From NCBI RefSeq assembly GCF_005048205.1, contig NZ_SUMF01000020.1:1-64000 (forward strand): a stretch of 64,000 nt of DNA, in the 5' to 3' direction. The DNA comes from Chitiniphilus eburneus (GTDB lineage: Bacteria; Pseudomonadota; Gammaproteobacteria; Burkholderiales; Chitinibacteraceae). This document shows, in pieces, positions 56,338 to 64,000 of this stretch (the first letter of the stretch is position 1; every line of letters starts with the position of its first letter). The notes below the pieces were generated by a model, which worked only from the letters and a program-made list of their open reading frames with translations, did not search any database and was not told where the DNA came from. The position numbers were made by a program, and so were the translations under genes.

Positions 56338-57846
56338 ATGAAGACGAAGCACAATCCCAAACTGGGCCTGTTGGCCTCATGTCTGTTGATCGCGGGGCTG
56401 GCAGGCGCCCCGATGTTGACCCACGCGGCGGCCTGCGTCGCCGGGTGGGTGGAAGGAAACACCTATGCCGCCGGCACCGTTGTATCGTACAACGGCCACA
56501 ATTACCGGGCCCTGGTAACCCATACCGCCTATGTGGGCGCCAACTGGAACCCGGCGGCCACGCCGTCGCTATGGGCGGATCAGGGGGTGTGTGGCGGTAG
56601 CCCGACTCCTGTACCGACGCCTGCGCCCACACCGGCGCCGACGCCAACACCGCAGCCCACCCCGGCACCGACGCCGGTAGGCAGCTATGGCCACCAGATC
56701 CTGTCTTCCTCCAGCGTACGCTTCTATGCCAACAATGCGCCGTGGGCGGATCTGCACTATCAGGTCAACGGCGGTGCACAGGTGAACGTGCGCATGACGG
56801 TATCGGGTACCAATAACAGCTACACGGTGTCCGGCCTGCCAGCGGGCGCGGTGGTACGCTATTTCCTCACTGTGGGGCAGGCGGCCGGTGGCGCCTTCGA
56901 TACAGCGTGGACGCAATTCAATCTCAGCGGCGCGGTGACCCCAACGCCGAATCCCACTCCGAACCCCACCCCGACGCCGACACCCGGGCCGAATCCGACC
57001 CCGACGCCCACGCCCTCCGATGGCTGGCATGTGGTCTGGGAAGACACCTTCGATGGCAGCGGCCAGCCCAATTCGGCCAACTGGAATTACCACGTCGGCA
57101 ATGGCTGGAATCCGGGTCTGGGGGCATTCCAGGGCTGGGGCAATGGCGAGTGGGAATGGTATCGGCCGGAGAATGTGTATCGCCAGAACGGCAACCTGGT
57201 GATCCGCGCGGATTACGCGGATACACCGACCGATATCGCGGGCCGCCAGTGGTTCCAGCGCTCGGGGCGCATCACCACCAAGGGCAAGCATTCGTGGCAG
57301 TACGGTCGGATCGAGGCCCGGATGGCGCTGCCGGGCCGCATCGGCACCTGGCCGGCCTTCTGGATGATGGGGGCCTCGTGCGACGACACCGTCACCAGCG
57401 ACTATAACGCGCCGTTGTCGCGCTACGACATCATGGCGTCGAACTGGTCGAGTTGCGGCGAGATCGACATCATGGAACATCGCAACACCGAAACGCGCAC
57501 CTTCCAGAACGTGTTCTGGGATTCGCGCGTGGGCGTGTTCCCATGGGCTGACGGCCAGAACAATGAGCGGCCGAACAATGCCGAGGCGGGCAATGTCACG
57601 CAGTTCCATCTCTATACCATCGAATGGGATGCCAACCAGATCCGTTACTACATCGACCGGGAAACCCGGCCGACGCCGGTACACACCATCGATATCACGC
57701 CCGCCAACATGGAGGAGTTCCGCAAGCCGTTCCACATCATCCTGAACCTGGCCCTGTCCGGGCAGTTCACCGGCTGGACCGAGCCGAACAAGGCGGATTT
57801 CCCGCTCTATATGTACGTGGATTACGTGCGGGTCTGGCAACGCTGA
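56338..57846 (+). CDS. Secreted GH16 beta-glucanase with CBM5/12 and CBM56-like modules
   Basis: A 502-residue precursor. Signal peptide to about residue 30 (LIAGLAGAPMLTHAAA). CBM5/12 at about 31-84 (CVAGWVEGNTYAAGTVVSYNGHNY region, with W and Y binding residues). A Pro-Thr linker. A CBM56-like beta-glucan-binding module at about 118-200 (FYANNAPWADLHYQVNGGAQ). A second Pro-Thr linker. Then a GH16 catalytic domain from about 225 to 502, with the catalytic ExDxxE as GEIDIMEH and supporting GRIEARMALP and TWPAFWM. It should cut beta-1,3- or mixed-linked glucans such as laminarin or fungal wall glucan outside the cell. Confidence 0.93.
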   Translation: MKTKHNPKLGLLASCLLIAGLAGAPMLTHAAACVAGWVEGNTYAAGTVVSYNGHNYRALVTHTAYVGANWNPAATPSLWADQGVCGGSPTPVPTPAPTPAPTPTPQPTPAPTPVGSYGHQILSSSSVRFYANNAPWADLHYQVNGGAQVNVRMTVSGTNNSYTVSGLPAGAVVRYFLTVGQAAGGAFDTAWTQFNLSGAVTPTPNPTPNPTPTPTPGPNPTPTPTPSDGWHVVWEDTFDGSGQPNSANWNYHVGNGWNPGLGAFQGWGNGEWEWYRPENVYRQNGNLVIRADYADTPTDIAGRQWFQRSGRITTKGKHSWQYGRIEARMALPGRIGTWPAFWMMGASCDDTVTSDYNAPLSRYDIMASNWSSCGEIDIMEHRNTETRTFQNVFWDSRVGVFPWADGQNNERPNNAEAGNVTQFHLYTIEWDANQIRYYIDRETRPTPVHTIDITPANMEEFRKPFHIILNLALSGQFTGWTEPNKADFPLYMYVDYVRVWQR

Positions 57847-57860
57847 GGCACTGCCGCAAG

Positions 57861-57890
57861 AAAAAGGCCGTCCGGAAGGACGGCCTTTTT
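57861..57890 (+). terminator. Terminator after the GH16 gene
   Basis: AAAAAGGCCGTCC, loop GGAA, GGACGGCCTTTTT, 15 bp after the stop. Confidence 0.92.
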
Positions 57891-57908
57891 GCTGGGTGAC
57901 ACGCCCTG

Positions 57909-58070
57909 GAGCCACTAACAAAACCCAGTGCAGCGGTTCTGGCAAGGAGCGCGAAACGTCCTGAAAGGCAACAAACCGGACTTCCTTCGGTCGCAGACAG
58001 TACAAGGCGTACGGCAAGTGAGGCTCGGCGCCCCCGCGCGACATAGCCAGAAGGGTTTTGTTGGGGGCTC
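57909..58070. mobile_element. Correia-like miniature inverted-repeat element
   Basis: A 162-bp block bounded by 18-bp terminal inverted repeats: left GAGCCACTAACAAAACCC, right (as reverse complement) GAGCCCCCAACAAAACCC, 16 of 18 identical. The interior has CGCAGACAGTACAAGGCG followed by TACGGCAAGTGAGGC, which closely resembles the conserved interior of Neisseria Correia elements, as do the AACAAAA ends. There is no ORF. It fills exactly the gap between the GH16 terminator and the stop codon of the VOC gene. Confidence 0.7.
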
Positions 58071-58502
58071 TTAGGCCCCGTGGCCCTGGTCTTTGCTCAT
58101 GTCCCAGAAATTGGCTTCGATCTTGTGGCCATCCAGGTCGCGCACGAAGCAGCCATAGTAGGCCTCGCCGTAATGGGGGCGGGGACCGGGGGCGCCGTCG
58201 CCGCGCGCACCGGCCGCAATTGCTGCGGCGTAGAAATCGTCGACCGACTGCTGGCTGGGGGCGATGAAGCCAAAGTGCGTACCATTGCCGACGTTGGCTG
58301 GCTGCCCGTCAATTGGCGACTGCACCCAGAACTCCGGGAACTGCTTGCCATAGGCCACAGCCTCGACACCGGGCACTTCCAGGATGCGGCGCGCGCCGAT
58401 GGTCGGCATCACCGCATCGTAGAAGGCGATGGCCTCGGTATAGCGATTGGTGCCGATTGAAACGTGCGACATGATGCTGGGGATTTCGGTCATCTCAGTC
58501 AT
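58071..58502 (-). CDS. VOC-family (glyoxalase/bleomycin-resistance fold) protein
   Basis: A 143-residue protein of the vicinal oxygen chelate fold. I start at the ATG at 58502 (GGAGG upstream). Two beta-alpha-beta-beta-beta repeats: SHVSIGTNRYTEAIAFYDAVM and the later THFGFIAPSQQSVDDFYAAA, ending in FVRDLDGHKIEANFWD with the His/Glu metal ligands. Substrate unknown. The end of the coding region abuts the Correia-like element (the stop codon begins 1 bp after it), so the element may supply the 3' end of this transcript. Confidence 0.85.
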   Translation of the reverse strand: MTEMTEIPSIMSHVSIGTNRYTEAIAFYDAVMPTIGARRILEVPGVEAVAYGKQFPEFWVQSPIDGQPANVGNGTHFGFIAPSQQSVDDFYAAAIAAGARGDGAPGPRPHYGEAYYGCFVRDLDGHKIEANFWDMSKDQGHGA

Positions 58503-58579
58503 TGGAGCCTCCATGAAAAATGGCTTCAGCTTAAGCTGAAGCCATTCGTTTGGCGATATGCTGACAAAAACTGACAAGT

Positions 58580-60051
<1,472 letters not shown>

Positions 60052-60131
60052 GTCGGAGTCCAGTGGGGCGCAAAGGCGTGATGGTAATCGCTCGCGCTTC
60101 GCGACTGAAGCGCCACGCGCATCGAAACGAA

Positions 60132-60154
60132 GACGCCCCGCGGGGCGGGGCGTC
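60132..60154 (-). terminator. Terminator after pilU
   Basis: GACGCCCC, GCGGGGC, GGGGCGTC: a strong GC hairpin 19 bp beyond the pilU stop, with a moderately T-rich tail on the minus strand. Confidence 0.7.
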
Positions 60155-60172
60155 GGATAAGGCGCGATGCGT

Positions 60173-61324
60173 TCAATGCAGCGAGATATCGAAGTTGATG
60201 TCCAGCGGCGGTGCCGACTGCACCTGCGGTGTCGGGCTGCGCTTGGCGATTTGCTGTTCTTCGACGGTCTGCGCGTTGTTCACCATCCACGAAAGGTTGG
60301 TGGCCGAATCGGCGTTGCGCAATGCTTCGTCCAGTTCGATCTCGCCATCGCGGTACAAGCGGTACAGCGCCTGCTCGAAGGTTTGCGAGCCCTCGGACAG
60401 CGACTGTTCCATCGCTTCCTTGATGTCGGTGAGCTGACCATTGCGGATCAGCTCGGCGATGCGATTGGTGTTGAGCATGACTTCCACGGCGGGGATCAGG
60501 CGGCCTTGCGTATTGCGCACCAGTCGCTGCGATACGATGGCCTTCAAGGCCGTAGACAGGTCGTACAGCAACGATTCGCGCGCGTCCTGCGGGAAGAAGT
60601 TCACGATGCGCGACAATGAGTGGTAGCTGTTGTTGGCATGCAGGGTCGAGATGCACAGGTGACCGGCCTGGGCGTACTGCATTGCGTAATTCATCGTTTC
60701 GCGATCGCGGATTTCCCCGATCATCAGCACATCCGGCGCTTCGCGCATGGCGTTCTTCAGCGCTTCGCCGTAGCTTTTGGTGTCCAGGCCGATCTCGCGT
60801 TGGTTCACCAGGCTTTTCTTGTGCGAATAGAGGTATTCGATGGGGTCTTCCACGGTCAGGATATGGCCGGGATGCAGCGCGTTGCGGTGTTCCAGCATGG
60901 CTGCAACAGTGGATGACTTGCCCGAGCCGGTCGCCCCGACCATCAGCACGATGCCGCGCTTTTCCATCACCAGGTCTTTCAGGACCGCCGGCAGGCGCAG
61001 GTCCTCGATGCTGAGTGCGCGCGGGCGGATGAACCGCGCCACCATCGCCACGTTGCCCCGCGTGCGGAACACGTTGATGCGGAAATTGCCGAGGCCTTCC
61101 AGGGGCAGGCCCAGGTTGAGTTCCATGTCCGCTTCGAAGCGCTCGATCTGGTCGGGCTTGAGCAGTTGGTAGACCAGTTGCTTGACATGATCCGGGCCCA
61201 GCACCTGGGTATTCACCGGATGACACAAGCCGTTGATCTTGATGGTGATCGGCGAATGGGCGGAAAGAAACAGGTCGGAAGCCTGTTTTTCCGCCATCAA
61301 CTTGAAGAAGGGCAACAGATTCAT
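60173..61324 (-). CDS. pilU: PilU, type IV pilus retraction ATPase
   Basis: A 383-residue ATPase of the PilT/PilU family. Walker A is GATGSGKS (about residue 130). The Asp box, TVEDPIEYLY, and Walker B, DVLMIGEIRDRETM, follow, and the His box is STLHANNSYHS. The N-terminus (MNLLPFFKLMAEKQASDLFL) and the C-terminal tail with SPTPQ favour PilU over PilT. It helps disassemble pili with PilT, so the strain can probably twitch or take up DNA. pilT is not in the window. Confidence 0.92.
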   Translation of the reverse strand: MNLLPFFKLMAEKQASDLFLSAHSPITIKINGLCHPVNTQVLGPDHVKQLVYQLLKPDQIERFEADMELNLGLPLEGLGNFRINVFRTRGNVAMVARFIRPRALSIEDLRLPAVLKDLVMEKRGIVLMVGATGSGKSSTVAAMLEHRNALHPGHILTVEDPIEYLYSHKKSLVNQREIGLDTKSYGEALKNAMREAPDVLMIGEIRDRETMNYAMQYAQAGHLCISTLHANNSYHSLSRIVNFFPQDARESLLYDLSTALKAIVSQRLVRNTQGRLIPAVEVMLNTNRIAELIRNGQLTDIKEAMEQSLSEGSQTFEQALYRLYRDGEIELDEALRNADSATNLSWMVNNAQTVEEQQIAKRSPTPQVQSAPPLDINFDISLH

Positions 61325-61333
61325 GGCTGGTTC

Positions 61334-63001
61334 TTATGTGGTGGTGGCACGCAACTCCCTGCGCAGAATCTTACCCACATTCGACTTCGGTAGCTCGCTG
61401 CGGAATTCAACCTGCTTTGGCACCTTATAATTGGTCAGGTTTTCCCGACAGTAGGCGACGATTGCCTCGGCCGTGAGTGCCGGGTCCTTCTTGACCACGA
61501 AGATTTTCAGCGCCTCGCCGGTTTTCTCGTCGTTGACGCCGACGCAGGCGACCTCCAGGACACCGGGATGCGCCGCGACCACATCCTCGACTTCGTTCGG
61601 ATACACATTGAAGCCCGAGACCAGCACCATGTCCTTCTTGCGGTCCACGATCTTGAAATAGCCGGTCGGGGACATCACCGCCACGTCACCCGTCGCCAGG
61701 AAGCCATCCGCACCCAGCACCTTGTCGGTTTCATCCGGCCGGTTCCAGTAACCCTTCATGACCTGCGGGCCCTTGATGAACAGCTCGCCCGCTTCGCCTG
61801 CGGCCAGCACCCGGCCCTCATCGTCGCGAACCTGCGCATCGGTGGCGGGCACCGGCAGGCCGATCATGCCGTTGTATTCCTTGATCGTCAGCGGATTGAT
61901 CATCGCTGCCGGCGAGGTTTCCGTCAGGCCATAGGCTTCCACCAGCGGCACGCCGGTGATCTTCTTCCATTTGTCCGCCACTGCCTGTTGCACCGCCATG
62001 CCGCCGCCCAGGGCCAGCTTCCAGGTGCTGAAGTCCAGTTGAGAGAACTCCGGCTTGTTGGCCAGTGCATTGAACAGCGTGTTCACACCCGTCATGCAGG
62101 TGACCGGGTACTTGGCCAGTTCCTTGATGAAGCCGGGAATGTCGCGCGGATTGGTGATCAGCAGGTTGGTGGCGCCGATCTTGGTGAAGACCATGCAGTT
62201 CGCTGTCAGGCAGAAGATGTGGTACAGCGGCAGCGCGGTCACGATCAGTTCGCCGCCTTCGTGGACCGCGCCCTTGATCCAGGCGTGCGCCTGCTGCATG
62301 TTGGCGACGATGTTGCGGTGGGTCAGCATTGCGCCCTTGGCCACGCCGGTGGTGCCACCGGTGTATTGCAGGAATGCCAGGTCTTCCAGCGTGATCGGCA
62401 CGGGCTGGAAAGTGTGGCGCGCCCCTTTCGCCAAAGCCTCGTTGAAGCCGAGATGGCCCGGAAGGCGGTAGGCCGGCACCATTTTCTTCAGATACTTCAC
62501 CGCCAGGTTGACCACCAGGCGTTTCGGGAAATCGAACTGGTCGCCGATGCTGGTGACGACCACGTGCTTGACCTCGGTGTGGGCGACGATCTTTTCCAGC
62601 GTCTGCGCGAAATTGGCGACGATGACGATGGCCTGGGCCCCGGAATCCTTCAACTGGTGTTCGAGTTCGCGCGCGGTGTAGAGCGGATTGACGTTCACCA
62701 CCACCAGCCCGGCCTTGAGAATGCCGAAGATGGTGATGGGGTACTGCAACAGGTTGGGCATCATCACCGCCACGCGCGCGCCGCGCGGCAACTTCAGTTC
62801 ATTCTGCAAAAAGGATGCGAACTGGGTGGCGCGCTCGTCGATTTCGCCATAACTGAGGGATTTTCCCATGTTCACAAAAGCGGGCCGGTCCGCGTATTTT
62901 GCGACCGACTGCGCAAACACGTCCGGAATCGAACTGAATTCTTCGATATGCACGTCGTGCGGCACATGTTCCGGGTAGCTTTGAAACCAGGGGCGATCCA
63001 T
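61334..63001 (-). CDS. fadD: Long-chain-fatty-acid-CoA ligase
   Basis: A 555-residue acyl-CoA synthetase starting at ATG 63001 (AGGAG upstream). AMP-binding motif [20 protein letters not shown], then [17 protein letters not shown], the TGD hinge [10 protein letters not shown] and the fatty-acid motif [20 protein letters not shown]. It ends with the C-terminal lysine region [14 protein letters not shown]. It activates long-chain fatty acids for beta-oxidation or lipid synthesis. pilU follows 9 bp after its stop. Confidence 0.94.
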   Translation of the reverse strand: MDRPWFQSYPEHVPHDVHIEEFSSIPDVFAQSVAKYADRPAFVNMGKSLSYGEIDERATQFASFLQNELKLPRGARVAVMMPNLLQYPITIFGILKAGLVVVNVNPLYTARELEHQLKDSGAQAIVIVANFAQTLEKIVAHTEVKHVVVTSIGDQFDFPKRLVVNLAVKYLKKMVPAYRLPGHLGFNEALAKGARHTFQPVPITLEDLAFLQYTGGTTGVAKGAMLTHRNIVANMQQAHAWIKGAVHEGGELIVTALPLYHIFCLTANCMVFTKIGATNLLITNPRDIPGFIKELAKYPVTCMTGVNTLFNALANKPEFSQLDFSTWKLALGGGMAVQQAVADKWKKITGVPLVEAYGLTETSPAAMINPLTIKEYNGMIGLPVPATDAQVRDDEGRVLAAGEAGELFIKGPQVMKGYWNRPDETDKVLGADGFLATGDVAVMSPTGYFKIVDRKKDMVLVSGFNVYPNEVEDVVAAHPGVLEVACVGVNDEKTGEALKIFVVKKDPALTAEAIVAYCRENLTNYKVPKQVEFRSELPKSNVGKILRRELRATTT

Positions 63002-63156
63002 TGTGTTTATCTCCTTTTCTGCACGGCTGGCGGCGGGTCGCGCTGTGTTTTGGGGTGCCAGGGCAAGCATGCACCGGAATGTGCCATGTAACGTTGTGTG
63101 ACGTAAATGAATGCAACGGGCGCCTTGTTTCGACAGTTTCGCCAAGTGGTTGTTTC

Positions 63157-63165
63157 TGATAGAAT
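63157..63165 (+). promoter_or_regulatory. Extended -10 promoter of the rimP-nusA operon
   Basis: TGATAGAAT is an extended -10 box about 145 bp upstream of rimP, in an otherwise gene-free stretch of about 310 bp (63002-63310). The -35 region is weak. It would produce a leader that contains the hairpin at 63261-63290. Confidence 0.5.
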
Positions 63166-63260
63166 CCGGTCTATCCCCAAGGGGGTTGTTTGAAAACCTG
63201 ACTCGGCAGCATGACCGACGAAGGTTGGAGGGCGGCTTTCGCAACCGGGGTGTGCTTTTC

Positions 63261-63290
63261 AAATGGGCGCAGTTTTGCAGCCCATTTTTT
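63261..63290 (+). terminator. Attenuator-type terminator in the rimP leader
   Basis: AAATGGGC, loop with GCAGTTTTGCA, GCCCATTT, then TTT: a complete intrinsic terminator ending 20 bp before the rimP start. Placed inside the operon leader, it suggests control by premature termination. Confidence 0.75.
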
Positions 63291-63310
63291 GTTTGCGGCG
63301 AAGGAATGGA

Positions 63311-63745
63311 ATGGCAGTCAACCTGCAAGAGCTTCTGGAAACAACGCTGACCGCGATGGGCTATGAAATGGTCGACCTGGAGATCGGCCACAACGGGTTG
63401 CTGCGCTTGTTCATCGACAAGCCGGGCGGCATCGTGGTCGAGGATTGCGTCCATGTCAGCAACCACTTCACGCGGTTGTTCATGGTCGAGAACATCAACT
63501 ACGAACGGCTGGAGGTATCGTCGCCGGGCCTGGACCGCGTGGTCAAGAAGCCAGCCGACTTCCAGCGTTTTGCCGGTGAGATGGTGAAGGTGAAGCTGCG
63601 CCTGCCATTGCCGGACAAGCGCAAGCGCGTGATGGGCAAGCTACTGGGCCTGGAGAACGAGGCCGTGGTGATCGAATGCGATGGCGAACGGCTCGCACTG
63701 CCGCTCACCCATATCGACAAGGTGCGGCTGGAGCCGCAGTTCTGA
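63311..63745 (+). CDS. rimP: Ribosome maturation factor RimP
   Basis: A 144-residue protein starting at ATG 63311 (AAGGA upstream). Family pattern: [40 protein letters not shown] and [13 protein letters not shown], then a C-terminal Sm-like domain ([20 protein letters not shown]). It helps mature the 30S ribosomal subunit. First gene of the conserved rimP-nusA-infB operon; nusA begins 63 bp later. Confidence 0.96.
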   Translation: MAVNLQELLETTLTAMGYEMVDLEIGHNGLLRLFIDKPGGIVVEDCVHVSNHFTRLFMVENINYERLEVSSPGLDRVVKKPADFQRFAGEMVKVKLRLPLPDKRKRVMGKLLGLENEAVVIECDGERLALPLTHIDKVRLEPQF

Positions 63746-63808
63746 TCCGGATTTACCTGAACATCATCGAATACAGTCTGTGCGAAGGATTGAAAGGATT
63801 AAACGACA

Positions 63809-64000
63809 ATGAGCCGTGAAATTCTATTGCTGGTCGATGCGCTGGCCCGCGAGAAAAATGTAGAAAAGGATGTGGTGTTCACCGCCCTGGAAATGGCGTT
63901 GGCCTCCGCGACCAAGAAGCGCTACGACGACGAAGTGGATATCCGGGTGGAAATCGATCGCGAAAGCGGCGACTACCGGTCGTTCCGCGTATGGACCGTG
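63809..64000 (+). CDS. nusA: NusA, transcription termination/antitermination factor (partial)
   Basis: The first 64 codons of nusA, cut by the window edge. [20 protein letters not shown] and [16 protein letters not shown] are the standard N-terminal helix region that binds RNA polymerase. It follows rimP in the usual operon. Confidence 0.95.
   Translation, partial: MSREILLLVDALAREKNVEKDVVFTALEMALASATKKRYDDEVDIRVEIDRESGDYRSFRVWTV

Noticed and set aside
61334-63466. The FadD frame read as a 710-residue protein
   Set aside because: The extension crosses the rimP leader and part of rimP; the ATG at 63001 has AGGAG and matches the family start.

Overview
The window is high-GC proteobacterial DNA. 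It most likely comes from a motile, chitin- and glucan-degrading betaproteobacterium of the order Neisseriales. The signs are the block tig-clpP-clpX-lon-hupB-tRNA-Val-tRNA-Asp-ppiD, fliW beside flgMN, pilU, secreted proteins with chitin-binding (CBM5/12) modules, and an intergenic element that resembles the Correia elements of Neisseria. Taxonomy is inferred from gene content only; no 16S gene is present.

Positions 1 to about 26,834 are the right part of a prophage. (1) 1-7,323: a tightly coupled block of virion genes (TGATG and TAATG overlaps), including a protein built of about nine 21-residue repeats, a coiled-coil protein and a large Trp-containing surface-type protein. (2) 7,329-17,592: an accessory region, AT-rich in most of its genes, with small genes on both strands. 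It holds a nucleotidyltransferase-like protein, a YHYH peptide, a Cys-rich 74-residue peptide, a DUF6988-like protein, four small membrane proteins and a DprA-like/phosphoribosyltransferase pair resembling the ShosTA defence toxin-antitoxin. A regulatory switch is laid out like phage P22 immI: Mnt-like and Arc-like ribbon-helix-helix repressors diverge from shared 10-bp operators, with a Rha-type antirepressor downstream. Four copies of a 60-bp intergenic repeat and two solitary type I-E CRISPR-repeat-like hairpins lie in this region. (3) 17,724-25,570: two long virion genes, the second a 2,053-residue polyvalent protein (PBECR nuclease fold, HExxH peptidase, LPD38-like region). (4) 25,588-26,623: a RES/Xre toxin-antitoxin pair. 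(5) 26,811-26,834: a tRNA 3' end without its 5' half, the likely right attachment site. Integrase, capsid, terminase and lysis genes are not in the window and would lie to the left.

From 26.8 kb on the sequence is chromosome. A secreted double-CBM5/12 protein is followed by the protein quality-control cluster (trigger factor, ClpXP, Lon, HU, PpiD) with two tRNAs. A mixed metabolic stretch follows: enoyl-CoA hydratases, a dienelactone-hydrolase-like protein, hexose-6-phosphate epimerase and UbiD. Then come CheR, a DJ-1 protein, an MFS exporter, a Usg-type dehydrogenase paralogue, Tex, cyclopropane fatty acid synthase and an NlpC/P60 lipoprotein. The flagellar regulators flgN-flgM (with a sigma-28 promoter) diverge from fliW.

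The right end carries accA-tilS, a secreted GH16 beta-glucanase with CBM5/12 and CBM56-like modules, the Correia-like element, a VOC protein, dapE with an ArsC-like gene, pilU, fadD and the start of the rimP-nusA operon, which is cut by the window edge.
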